Shown: in pieces, positions 21,406-32,800 of the stretch
How the letters are laid out: every line of letters starts with the position of its first letter
How positions within the stretch are numbered: the stretch's first letter is position 1
Source of the DNA: Desmodus rotundus
Taxonomy: Eukaryota > Chordata > Mammalia > Chiroptera > Phyllostomidae
NCBI RefSeq assembly: GCF_022682495.2
Contig: NC_071393.1
Coordinates: forward strand, 96,213,010 to 96,277,009
Direction of reading: 5' to 3'
DNA: 64,000 nucleotides
Program-made: the position numbers and the translations under genes
The notes under the pieces: generated by a model
Told to the model about the DNA's origin: nothing
What the model saw: the letters and a program-made list of their open reading frames with translations, nothing else
Database searches by the model: none

Positions 21406-23422
21406 TAAAAAAATTTTTTTAAGATGTTTTATTGATTATGCTATTACAGTTATCCCAATTTTTCCCCCTTTAGTTTCTCCCCTGCCCCAATTTAGTTTAT
21501 GTCCATGGGTCATTTGTATATGTTCTTTGGCTTCTCCATTTCCTTCCTATACTGTTCTTAACATCCCCCTGTCTATTTTGTACCTACCAATTAGGTATGC
21601 TTCTTAATCTTTGCGCCTTTCCCCTCATTCGCCCCTTCCCCCTCACAGCTGATAATCCTCCAAACGATCTCCACATCTATGGTTCTATTCCTGTTCTGAT
21701 TGTTTGCGTAGTTTATTTTTTTAGATTCAGTTGTTGATAGTTGTGAGTTTGTTGCCATTTTAATGTTCATAGTTCTGATCTTCTTTTTCTTAAATACATC
21801 CCTTTAACATGTAATAATTATATCATGTAATAATGGCTTGGTGATGATGAACTCCTTTAGATTTACCTTCTCTTGGAAGCATTTTATCTGCCCTTCAATT
21901 CTAAATCATAGCTTTGCTGGATAGACTAATCTAGGTTGTAGGTCCTTGCTTTTCATCACTTTGAATATTTCTTACCAGTCCCTTCTTGACTACAAACTTT
22001 CTTTTGAGAAATCAGCTGATAGTCTTATGGGAACTCCTTTGTAGGTAACTCTCTGCTTTTTTCTTGCTGCTTTTAAGATTCTTTCTTTATCTTTAACCTT
22101 TGGCATTTTAATTATGTTGTGTCTTGGTGTGGTCCTCTTTGGGTCCAACTTGTTTGGGACTCTCTGTGCTTCCTGGACTTGTATGTCTATTTCCTTTGCC
22201 CAATTAGGTTTTTTTTTTTCATTAGTTTTTTCAAATAAGCTTTCAATGTCTTTCTCTTCCTTTTCTCCTTCTGGCATCCCTATGATTTAGATGTTGGCAC
22301 ATTTGGATATGTCCTAGAGTCTTCTTATACTCTCCTCATTTTTTGGAATTCTTATTCTTTCTGTTCCGGTTGAATGCTTGTTTCTTCCTTGTTCCAAACG
22401 TTGATTTGAATCCTGGCTTCCTCCCTTTCACTGTTGGTTCCCTGTAGATTTTTCTTTATTTCATATAGCGTAATCTTCATTTCTTTCTTTATATTGTTTC
22501 CACATTCAATAAGTTCTTTGCGCATCCTGATCACCAGTGTTTTGAACTGTGCATCTGATAGGTTGGTTATCTCTGTTTCATTTAGTTCTTTTTCTAGGGT
22601 TTTGTTCTGTTCTTTCAGTTGGGCCATATTTCTTTGTCTCCTCAGTTTGGCAGCTTCATTGTGTTTGTTTCTGTGTATTAGTTACAGCTGCTTTGACTCC
22701 CTGTCTTAGTAGTGTGGCCTATTGTGGAAAAGGCCTCTGTAAATTGTGTGGGGTGGAGCCTTAGGTAATTGCCAGGGTGGGGCAACCTGCTTCACCACTT
22801 TGTGGCTCCATATTAGGGGAGGACTCAGAGAGGGGACAGTGCCATTGCCTGGTTTCTGGAAGTTTGCCTGGCATTTGACCCATTTCCAGTCATCTAACCC
22901 ACTCCCAGTATGTGACTGGCACCCTTCCAGCTGTTTTCTGGTGCTGAATCCCAGAGTGGGTGGGTTTGTGTACATTCTAAGACAACGTGGGCCCTTTAAA
23001 TAGAGTCTTCTGAAAATCTGGCAGTTTCTTCCGCTCCCCCAACTCCCACTGGTTTTTACAGCCAGAAGTTATGGGGATTTATTTATCTTCCTGACACTGG
23101 TACCTTGGGCTGTGTGGTCTGGCCTGGGGTTGGGATCACTCGCTCCCAAGGTCTCCCTCTCCACCTTCCTCCACCACATGTGAATGTGCAACTGCTCATT
23201 CCGCTTTTGCCTCCTCACCTCTTCACCCATCTCGGGGTCTCTGCCCCTCCTCCCTGTCTGGATGAATGTGGCTTCTTTAAATCCTTGGTTTTCAGACTTC
23301 CATACAGTTTGATTTTGTGACAGTTCCAGGTGTTATTTGTTTTGAGGTTTAGTTGTAATTCTCTGTGGTTGCATGAGGAGGCAAAGTGTGTCTATGTACA
23401 CTTCCATCTTGACTGGAAGTCC
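21406..23422 (-). mobile_element. HAL1-type half-LINE (5' UTR, ORF1, 3' UTR, no ORF2), copy A
   Basis: On the minus strand it starts with the L1 promoter-type CTTCCAGTCAAGATGGAAG near 23422. A 5' UTR of about 0.8 kb, a broken ORF1 (22627-21790) and the bat L1-type 3' UTR follow directly, ending in an A-rich tail near 21406. ORF2 is absent. Target duplication TGTCCAAG...GACAT occurs at 21386-21405 and, with changes, at 23423-23445, so the ORF2-less form was itself inserted. Confidence 0.85.
21790..22627 (-). pseudogene. L1/HAL1 ORF1 pseudogene, copy A
   Basis: The frame starts MAQLKEQNKTLEKELNETEI (coiled-coil part). Later it reads KEIDIQVQEAQRVPNKLDPK, HNIIKMPKVKDKERILKAAR and GVPIRLSADFSKESL, the RNA-binding and C-terminal portions of LINE-1 ORF1p. 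A frameshift lies between 22352 and 22277, with stops at 22287-22289 (TAA) and 21906-21908 (TGA). It is non-functional. Confidence 0.88.
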
Positions 23423-23739
23423 TGTCCAAAGAGTTTTAATGACATGGAAAAACTTTCACAGTATTTATTGGTGGTGAGCATGGAGGTGGGGTGAGGATGG
23501 GATACAGTGTTACAGTCCAATGCAAATTCACTTATAAATACTTAGTCTATGGAGGTGGAAGTCTTCATAAGGAATATACTGAGAGGTTCACTTCTAGCAA
23601 GATGGTATAGACACCCTGTTCTTTCTTCTAAGTACAACTAAGAACCCTCATATTATATATAAAACAAACTTAAGAAGACTTGGAAGGATGGAGAGGAGGT
23701 AGACAAGTTAGGAATCTTGGGACACAAAGAAGAACATGG

Positions 23740-25600
23740 TGATCAGGTCTGGATTTTCTTTTTGCCTCATATATTCCATAGTTTTCTTTTTTCTGCACTG
23801 TTTAATGGAAATTATTCCATAATTTTCTTGTCCCTGAAGAATTTCTTTTAACATTTCTTGCAAGACAGGTCTCAGTTTTTGTCTGCCTGAGGACATCATT
23901 ATTTTCCCTTCACTCTTGAAGGATAATTTCACTGGATACAGAATTCCAGGGTAAGGATTTTTTCTCTTCACATGTCAAATATTTCCCTCAAGTCTCTTCT
24001 TTCGTACATGGTTTATGAAGAGAAGTTCAATATAACTCTCATATTTGTTCTTCTATAGGTAAGTTGGGTTTTTTCCTGTCTTTTTTCAAGATTTTGTCTT
24101 TGGTTCAATAGTTTGAATAAGATTTGTCTACGTGTAGGTGGGTTTTTTTTTTTTTCAGGGGGGCAGGGATGGCATTTATTTTGCTTGGTATTCTCTGAGC
24201 TTCCTGGATTTGTGGTTTAGGGTCTGTCATTAATTTTGGAAAATTCTCAGCCATTATTACTCAAATATTTCTTCTGATCCTTTCCTCTTTTTCTGATATT
24301 CTCATTGTGTGTATGTTACATCATGTATAATTGTCCCACAGTTCCTGGGTATTGTTCTGTTTATTCAGTCTCTTTCCTTCTTGGATGTCAGTTTTGGAGT
24401 ATATAATTACATTTCTTCGAGCTCACGGATTCTTTCGTCGGTCGTGTCCAGTCTATGGATAAGCCCCTCAAAGGAAGCCTTTATTTCTTAGTGTTTTTGA
24501 TTTCTAGCTTTCCCTTTGGATTCTTTCATAGAGTTTTCCTCTCTCTGCTTACATTACCCATCTGTTCTTGCATGTTGTCAGCTTTTCCAGTAGAGCCCTT
24601 AGCATTTTAATCTTATTTTAAACTCCTGGTCTGATAATTCCAAAATCTGTTATATTTGAATCTGAATTTGATGCCTGCTTTGTCTCTCTAGACTTTTTTT
24701 CCCCTTGCCTTTTAGCATGCCTTGTCGTTTTTTGTTGATGTATTAGGTAATAGGAACTGAGATGAGCAGGCCTTCACCTGGTCAGTTATGCTGTGTGTAC
24801 TCTCTGCTATGACTGTAGGTGTCTGAGGCTTCCATTTCCTCCACTGTCTGTCTTGTCTCCACTGTTGTCTTTGGATTTCCCTAGAAACTCCTTCCTAGAT
24901 GGGGCCTGAGCCTTGCACTTCTTTCATCTGCAGTCCTCTGCTGTACAGAGGCTCTATAGACATAGCGTGTGCCGGGGAGGAGCGTTCTATAATCCTGCGA
25001 TTAGGTCTCAGTCTTTTAGTGTGTCTAAGTCCCTGCATTGTGACCTTCACAAATCTTTCTCAGCTTTATCCCCCAGAGGGGGCAGACTTTAGCTAAGTGC
25101 CCTTCTTTAAGTCAGGTAAGGTTTTGGTACAATAGTTTTCCTTGAGAGCTTACCTTTATTGCAGAGAACAGAACAAAGGACAGAACTCCTTTTGGGAGTA
25201 TTTTGAACTGATTTCTTTTCCCTTCTCCCTGCTGGTAGCAGGAGGAGATTTTTCTCTGATTTTTTTTACCATGAGAACATGGTGGGGCTCCTGGAGGTAA
25301 AACTCATGAAAGTGTAGCTTCCCCCACTGCACCCCCTACCCCGGGCCTCCAACACTTGGCCCTGCAGTTTTTAACTTTCAAGCTAATTCACAGAGCCTCC
25401 AGTGATTCTCAGTTGGAGTGTGAGTTCTCTTCCCAGTACGTGCTCCGACAGCCGGCTTCTACTATTGGTCCTTACCTGCCCCCCTCTCCAGTGTTCAGGG
25501 CAGCAGTTCTCCCTATGATCCAAATTCTCTGATGGATCTAAGAAGGGTTGTTTTGGGTTTGTTCACCATTTTTTCTTGTTGTAAGGTTGGGAGTGATAAC
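23740..25600 (-). mobile_element. Old L1/HAL1-like sequence, ORF1 region and 5' part
   Basis: The complement of the ancient L1M/HAL1 5' half: TTTTAACATTTCTTGCAAGA, CTTCCTGGATTTGTGG, CAGCCATTATTACTCAAATA, GAGCTCACGGATTCTTTCGT. It is strongly diverged and has no usable ORF. The outer limit near 25600 is approximate. Confidence 0.6.
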
Positions 25601-26327
25601 ATCCAATCTCTTTACATGTTGGGGAAAAAACAGAAGTCCATAAATTGCTCCCCAATGATAATTTCCCGAAAGTAGGTATCACAGTAGAATGAAGAGATCG
25701 AGTCATTGGTGGTCGAGTTTTATTGATCTTAATTATGTAAACTGTTTTAAAGAACTGCTTTTAAATTAAAATTTTTAAGGCACACATATACTCATTCTTA
25801 CTACTTTATTTTGTTTTGCATTGCTCTTCCAAGGAATTGCCCGTTGCTTGGTAAGGAGGCCCTTTAACCAAATTTGATCCTTACTATTTTATATAATTGC
25901 AAAAATTTAGAGGTTTAAAGAATGTAAGTATGAAGTGCTTTGTGGTACAACCATTCTGAATACATTTGACATTGGCTACCCTGTGATTTGGCTTTATTAA
26001 ACAAAGTTCAGCATATTGTATTTTTCTTTACTAAGAAATGTTTTCCAGCGCGGCAATTCTGTCAGCCACGTGCCGTGTGAACTCAGCCAGACGTAGAGCT
26101 TTCTATTCATGCTGTAACAGTATTATCAGCCTTGGAAGTTCATATGCTTAATAAACAACCACAGTTTTTTAGTGGTAAAAATGTTTTTTAGATTGGTCTG
26201 CTTTATTGTAATTACCAACATAATATTTCCTGTAAAATCTAATGTAACTAGGATGTGTTTTTAAATTACAATTTGTGAAGATTTTAAGATAGCAAATTTG
26301 ATTTTAAATTCTCCCCCCACCCCTTAG

Positions 26328-26445
26328 GTTGCTGCCAACTGTAATTGATCAGAAATTATTTATTTTCCCTTTGGAATCTGAGAATAAACTTTGGCAACCC
26401 CAGAAACAGCTCAGCACATTTCCGCATGCCTTTCCAAGAATAAAG
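26328..26445 (+). CDS. IQCH: IQCH exon 4
   Basis: The exon is 118 nt: one base that completes Trp, then 39 codons ([20 protein letters not shown] to FPHAFPRIK). The acceptor is CCCCACCCCTTAG and the donor GTAGGAATAG. It follows an 11.4-kb intron full of L1 and HAL1 debris. The frame stays open across both splice junctions, and the exon itself contains no repeat sequence. Confidence 0.92.
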
Positions 26446-26554
26446 GTAGGAATAGAGAAAGAAATCCTTAGAGACAGTCGATTCACGTTGCTGGAGGCTA
26501 GGAGGCGGGGAGAACGGGGAGTGCCTCTAATGAGTATCAGGTTTCTTCGAGGAT

Positions 26555-26692
26555 GATAAAAACGTTCTGGAACTAGACAGTGGCAGTGGCTGCACAACTC
26601 TGTGAATATACTAAACACCATGGAATTGTACCCTTTTAAAAGGGAGAATCTAAGGGATATGAATTCTATCTCAATAAAGCTGGTAGAAAAAA
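26555..26692 (+). mobile_element. L1 3' end fragment
   Basis: GATAAAAACGTTCTGGAACT, then GCTGCACAACTCTGTGAATA, then ATCTCAATAAAGCTGG: the typical end of L1M elements. It begins about 110 bp after IQCH exon 4. Confidence 0.8.
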
Positions 26693-26902
26693 ACATATGA
26701 GTAAAGGAAGGAAATTTGCTTTCTGTCTAAATGAGGAACATCATTGTTTTTTTCACACAATGTTCATGGCATGGTCAATTTCTTTGACAAGAGCTTTCTT
26801 CAGAAAGCAAAATAAATCAAAACAGAATACCTACACATTTTTAAACAGAGCCCTAGAAAGAAAGTTTCTAGGTGGCAAGGAATAGAGCTCAAGAGGTTTC
26901 TG

Positions 26903-27112
26903 GCCCTGACCATTGGTTGGGACTTTTCCTGCGAAGGGAGGGGTTACCCGTTGGATTCCGGTCAGGGCGCATGCCTGGGTGGCAGGTTTGGTCTCCGTTG
27001 GGGCGTATGTGCGAGGCGACAGATCCACGTTTCTCTTCACATCCATGTTTCTTTCCCTTTCTTTCTTCCTCCCTCACCCTCGCTCTAAAAATAAATAAAA
27101 TCTTTTTTTAAA
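26903..27112 (+). mobile_element. VES SINE
   Basis: It runs from CCTGACCATTGGTTGGGAC through CCGGTCAGGGCGCATGCCTG to a TAAAAATAAATAAAATC tail. It is diverged, with several CpGs retained. Confidence 0.85.
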
Positions 27113-27204
27113 AAAAGTTTTTTGATTTTGCCTCCTTAGAGTGTTCTTTCAATCTGACTCCTGTTTCCTCTCTGACTCCCCAAAAGTAATATCATAATAA
27201 TTGC

Positions 27205-27420
27205 TCCCCTCTTTTGAGTACCAGGTATTGTTACTAGGGCTTTGGAAATACTAATTCTCTTGACCTTATTATTATCTTCATTTTATTGATGAATAAACCA
27301 AGGTACAGAATGTTAAAGAAATTGGCGGAGACAACACAGCTAGTACGTGTCAGAGCGACACTATGTGCCAGAAGGGTAGGGATCCAACACTGTGCTCCTA
27401 ACCACTGCAGTGCCCTCTTA
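27205..27420 (+). mobile_element. MIR SINE
   Basis: A nearly full-length MIR: GAGTACCAGGTATTGTTACT, ATTTTATTGATGAATAAACC, ACACAGCTAGTACGTGTCAG, CTCCTAACCACTGCAGTG. Confidence 0.85.
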
Positions 27421-27424
27421 AATA

Positions 27425-27660
27425 ATAGCTTTATCCAAATATAATTCACATACCATAAAGTTCACTCTTTTAAAGTGTTTGATTCAGTGGTTTTTAGTAT
27501 ATTCAGAGTTGTACGGCCAATATAATTGTTTATACTAGCCTGCATTTTTCCTTCATCACACTTGCCACAATTGATAATTAGATACTGAGTTGTATGATTT
27601 TTTAAGTGATTCTTATATAAATTTTTAACAATTCTTAAATAAACTGTCTGTCTTTCCACT
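27425..27660 (-). mobile_element. L1 3' end fragment
   Basis: The complement of a typical L1 tail: TAGCTTTATCCAAATATAAT, TCACATACCATAAAGTTCAC, then GTGGTTTTTAGTATATTCAG. Confidence 0.75.
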
Positions 27661-29624
27661 AGATTATAAGGAGGGAAGGCTCCATGGGAGTTTGTTCATT
27701 GTGCTATAATTCCAGGAGACTCTCAATAAATGTTTGTTGAATGAATAAATGAAACCACCAGAGTGAATCCTCAGGGTGTACTCGTCCCCATGTAAAATAC
27801 CAGTACTAGTCAGGCTTGTCTGCAATCCCAAGGCAGCTTGCTCCTACCTTTGTCATTGCACTTGTCACACTGGGTTTGTTCAGACACTCTCTGGAATACT
27901 TACGGTGCGCCAAGGACTGTTAGAGGCACACTGGGGTGAACGACTCGGACCAGGTCCCTGCTTTCATACAGCTGATATGCTAGTGAGGGGAGACGGTTCA
28001 CCGATAAGGAAATATCAGAGAATCATATGGGCTTTGATGAAAAGAGAATGCTGTGATAAAGGGAGCTTACACTTCTTATCTTCCTTACTATCAAGTATCT
28101 TTTTCAGTTAAATTTTTATTATTTTGCCAAGAATCTCAGAGGGCCAGTTGGTCCACAAGTGGAAGATTTGAGATCTCTGGTTTATAAAGACAATAAAATA
28201 AAATATCCGAAATTAGGACTGTTGTCCAATGTATAGTTGCTTCATTATTCCAGGAAAAAAAAACAAACAAAAAATGAACCTATGGCCAGAAATTGACTTT
28301 CCCAAGAGAGTTTTGAAACCCGTCAAATGATTATAAAGAAAAGGAATCGTATGTGCCGAGTATAACCGTCGGTTCTTTGAAATGTGGTGAGCATGGGTGA
28401 GGCTCGTTTAGAGAGGGGCAAGGGCTATTTCCCATCCTGATTTCACCTCCAGGGCCTGGATCCCTACTGCCATTTTATTTCTAATATCAGCGACATCTGC
28501 TTAAAAACGCATAACCACTGACACAAAGGATAGCCCTGATTTTGCATTGTAAAGTCAATGACAAACAGTGCTGTTTTCCCAACTGTTCCAGCATGCCTCC
28601 CGCCCCAGCTCAAAAGCTTGTATTATTAAGCAGTTGTGAAATCCAACTGGGATATTGCCACCTTTAATTGCCCACAGCCAACCATTTAAACTAGGTAAAC
28701 CCCAGTTGCTTCTTTCAGCTCTCTTTCTCCAAAGTTGATAGCTGTTTTTGGAATTCCATTTTACACCCCCCCTCCCACCAAAGAAACCCCTCACATGACA
28801 ATTAGGAGTTGCTCAACTGTAATTAAGCACCATAATTAAGATTGTTTATTGATGTTCTTTTCCATTGGAGGAAGCCACATTCTGATGGCTTGCCTTTACA
28901 GTGTACATACCAACACCAGCCCAGACCCGCGTTGGGGCACCTCGGGCGCATGCACTGTGAGAGCCGAGGGAAGGGCTTGAAATAATAAGCAAAAAGACAA
29001 GGCAGAAAGGAGGAAGAGAAGGAGAAAAAGCTTATAGGCCAAGAGAGTATTTGATTTCCTTGTTGTGTCTGGCAAGTTAAGTCTGAAGGCAATTTGAAAA
29101 TAGAAATCTCTAAACTCTTTAGATCAAAGGACCGACTCAGAAGCATAATATAGGTGATTGTTTCTGGAGAGGGGAAAACAAAGCCACCTCACTGCCTGAG
29201 TGCTATTTTCTATGTTTATTCCACAGAATGGATGCTTTATCAATCAAACATAAAATAAGTGATTTGATAGGATGCAATCATGTGTAACACCTGTGTCTTA
29301 GATGGAAGAATCTTTTTAGTTTTGTGAATTGGGATCTAATTGAGAAACTGATTCTCAAAATGTGATTGAAACTCAAATTTTGAGGATTTTTGACATGAGG
29401 CACCATACGGTGAGAGATCAAAGAAGGCAAAAGCCAGGCAAGTAAGGGCTGCTTCACAGATTTTCACGGAGTTATCCGCAACTAACATAAGGGTGGAAAG
29501 CTCTGCTGATGAGCTGGCAGTTGGACTTTGCAGAACAGAGTGGGGAGAAGAGACGGCCGCAATGAACCAGCCACTGTGAGCTGTCTTCTCATTAGAATGG
29601 AAGGTCCATATTTTTTCCTTTTTT

Positions 29625-29960
29625 ATGGCTTTAAAAAAACTTTTTATTATGAAAATATTCAAACAAACCAAGGATAGTATATGAATGGTTAATTCCTCCT
29701 TCACCTAGATTTACCAATTGTCAACCTATTTTTCATTAAAGTATTTCAATATATAGGCCTAATGACATTTCACCCCTTAAAGCTTTAACATGCATCTTTA
29801 AAAATGAGCAATATTTCTACCTACCCACAATACTATTATCACACCTAAAACTAATAATAATTCTTGAATATAACAAATACCTAGCTCATATTCAGATTTC
29901 CCCAGTTATTTCCCAAATGTCTTCTACTGCTCTTTTATCCAAACCCAGATGAAGTAAGAT
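29625..29960 (-). mobile_element. L1ME-type 3' end
   Basis: TTTTTATTATGAAAATATTC, then CACCTAGATTTACCAATTGT, then CAATACTATTATCACACCTA follow the old L1ME 3' UTR complement. Confidence 0.7.
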
Positions 29961-30094
29961 TTGCCATTGCATTTGGTTATTTTATACAAGCCTTTACTAC
30001 TTACTCTAAAGCAGAGAGAGACTGTTTCATTCACTGCTATACCCAGTGCCTAGACAGTGTCCAGCCTAGGGTAGGACCTCAATAAATGACAACA

Positions 30095-30245
30095 TAATGG
30101 TTAAAAGTATGGCTTCCCATCCTGTACCTTGGCAAATCACCTAACCTGTGTGTGCCTCAGTTCCTCGTCTTTAAATGGGTGTAATGATAGCATGTACCTA
30201 CCTCACAGGGCTGCTGTAAGGATGAACACATATCAATCCTTATAA
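30095..30245 (-). mobile_element. MIR SINE
   Basis: Complement of MIR: CCTGTGTGTGCCTCAGTTCC, CTTTAAATGGGTGTAATGAT, then ACCTCACAGGGCTGCTGTAA. Confidence 0.8.
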
Positions 30246-30282
30246 CGGTGCCCCCATACACGGTAAGTAAAGTGATCATTCT

Positions 30283-30372
30283 TTTAATTTTTTAATTGTT
30301 GTTCAATAACAGTTGTGCTCATTTCCCCCCATTACTCTCCCCTGCCCTATACACCATCCCCCACAAACGCAC
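30283..30372 (-). mobile_element. Short bat L1 3' UTR fragment
   Basis: TTTTTAATTGTTGTTCAATA, then ACAGTTGTGCTCATTTCCCC, then C-rich sequence matches the end seen at 62468-62737. Confidence 0.65.
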
Positions 30373-31589
30373 ATTCTTCTCATTTGTTGATGAATACTGG
30401 TCAACCTCTATTTTCTACCTAATATTGTGCCAGGCAGGCACTATTTTAGGCATCTCCAAACTCCTCTGCTCTCATGGAGCTCATATTCTAGGTGGTGTGG
30501 GGTAGGCATTAGGAAAAAAAAATTGAAAAGTAAATATATAGTATGATGGCTAGTGAAAGAAAAGCTGGGAGAGGAAGGGCTATTGGGATGGTCTCTCTTG
30601 TAAGATGACACTTATACAGCAATCTGATGGAAATGAGGGAGCAAGTCATTTGGCCACTTGGAGGGAGAGCATTCCAGGCAGAGGAAACAGAATAGGTGAA
30701 GACCCTGAATTAGGAGTGCGAACAGCAAGGAAGCTGGAGAGGGATGGGCAAGGGGGAGAGAAGTAGGGAAGGGAGCAGGGGCCAGCCCCGGTTGAACACT
30801 GTGAGTGTTGCAGAGCCTGCCAGTGCAGTACTGGCACGGCTGTGGGGTTCGATTGCCTGCGGCCAAGAAGCATGACTCCCAGAGCAAGAGCTTGGTGAAA
30901 AAGGAAAGGGGCTGTTTACTTAAAGGTTATGCAGATTTAGAGTAAATGGCAGATTTCTGCCATTAAGTCCTGCTCCCTTTAAAAACACCCCAAAACACAT
31001 AGTCCTGCCTCCCTTTGCCAAACCAGACCAGTTTCAGAATTCGCCACTCAGAGGTATCATCTTTTAGAAAAGCAGAAGTCTGCAGCTTGGCATTCCCTGT
31101 CACGGTTCAGCTCTAAGCATCCCTTACTAATTTGGGTGGCTAAGCAGGTCCCTGCAGCTCCATCAGCTCTGCCACTGCCTTCTCCAGGCAGACTCAAATC
31201 CCCTCTGTACCACCAGCTCTGGCAACTCAGTGAACTTCTGAATTTCAGACCTCCCTTCTCGCTCACTCCAGACTTCGTGGCTCTCTCTCTTTTTGCCCAC
31301 CCTAATTTAAGTGCTTGCCCGGAACTTCCTGTGTGACCTCATATCCAGCCCTTCCTCTGATGTGTTAGTGTCTGCCATTTTTGCCAGTTCCCCAGGATCT
31401 TTTACCTTCTTCTGACTGCCATCTTTAGTCAGGGCAAAAATTCCCAGAGACGCATGGACATCCAGGATGGGCATCTGCCCTTGACTCACGTGCAAGCACT
31501 GCATGAGCTCCACCCTGCCATGTCCCTGATACATATTCAGGGATAATAAGATAATGAATAATTACATTTGAATTATACTTTAATTTCAA

Positions 31590-32460
31590 ATATGATTTTT
31601 TATTAAGAAAATTTATTTTTGAATAGACACAAAAATAGAATGAAATCCATGCAACCATCACCAGCCTTAGCAGTTACCCTAATTTTACCATTCTTATTTC
31701 ATCTATGCCCTCTACTCTTTTTGGTGAGGTCTTTTAAAGCAAATCCTAGGCATCATATCATTTTACCCTTGAATACTTCAGATGAAGACTTAAAAAATAT
31801 TAGCACACCTAATAAATTCAACACTGTATTAATATTATGTAATTCCCAGCCCACGTTCAGTTTTCTCTGACTTTCGACTGTTGTTTGAATCAGGATGTAA
31901 AGAAGGGCCACACATTGCAGTTGTATCTCATTTTATCTGTAACGGTTTCCCTGACTTAAAAAAAGAAAAAAAAAAAGCATCATTTATTGGGTGAAGAAAC
32001 CAGGTCATTGGTCATACAGGTTTTTCCCCACGGTCTGAATTTGGTTGATTGCAATCTCCTGGTGTCATTTTACGCGGTCCTCTGTCTCTAGTATTTCCTA
32101 TAAACTAGTTTTACCTAGAGGCTTGATCAGATTCAGGTAACATCTTTTTGGCAGGAATACTTCATAGGTGGGGCTGTGTCTTTCCTTTTATAGCATATCC
32201 AGAGATAAATTCTTTTTTCTCTTTTAATGGTGTTATGCTAGAACAGTGAGTCCAAGTATATTACCAGCTTGATCTATCCTATATAAGGTCCTCCACCACA
32301 TTTCACCTAAAGCTATAGCAACTACAGACATTTACCCAAACATTGTACATTATTTCATTAGGAATTGCATAGTGGTGATTTTATAGTTCTATCTTTCCTC
32401 CTTCATTTATTAAGTTTTATGAAGAACTTTCCCTTATCAACTCTTTGGTGGATCTTAAAA
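31590..32460 (-). mobile_element. L1ME-type 3' end, long
   Basis: AATCCATGCAACCATCACCA, then AGCAAATCCTAGGCATCATA, GAATCAGGATGTAAAGAAGG, GAAGAAACCAGGTCATTGGT, GGCTTGATCAGATTCAGGTA and CATAGGTGGGGCTGTGTC follow the old L1ME 3' UTR complement in order. Confidence 0.75.
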
Positions 32461-32654
32461 ATAGATTTTCAGGAAAAGGAGAATAAATGCTTGATTCTTT
32501 TACTTATCAAAGTTAAGATTAAATTATTAATTTTATCAAGTTTTAGGGGGAGATAGGGAAATTATATTAAGAGCTTGTGGATTTTTTATACTTGAAGTGT
32601 TTCAATCTATAGCAGTTATTGTTATTTGATGAGTAGAAGCCCCTTGCAAGTTGA

Positions 32655-32800
32655 CTCCTCAATAATACTTTATAATTTGCAAGATACTTATCACACATTA
32701 GTCATTTAAACCTCACAAACCACTCTGTGAAGGTAGCTATTATTACCCAATTTTACAAATAAATCTAGAACATATAGCTTGAACCAGAATTCGGCATCTT
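32655..32800 (+). mobile_element. MIR SINE
   Basis: TTTAAACCTCACAAACCACT followed by a degraded CCCAATTTTACAAATAAA core. Confidence 0.6.

Larger units (their letters stand above)
20790..23560 (+). mobile_element. Old L1 ORF2/3' sequence split by a HAL1
   Basis: The segments 20790-21385 and 23446-23560 resemble the end of L1 ORF2 on the plus strand, for example CCTCTAGGAATTTATCCTAG and ATGTTAACAGTAAATGG. The HAL1 at 21406-23422 lies between them. Confidence 0.6.
14920..26327 (+). other. IQCH: IQCH intron 3
   Basis: The intron contains an old inverted-repeat element, a palindromic MITE, two VES SINEs, an L1, a HAL1 and a long stretch of old L1/HAL1-like sequence. Nothing is recognised in 14930-15460, 16100-17380, 18180-18840, 19120-19770, 20000-20780 or 25620-26320. 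Confidence 0.85.

Noticed and set aside
23588..23740. AGCAAGATGGTATAGACACC as the plus-strand start of a separate L1
   Set aside because: It resembles an L1 5' end, but no ORF1 follows on that strand; the next sequence is antisense old L1, so I left it unassigned.
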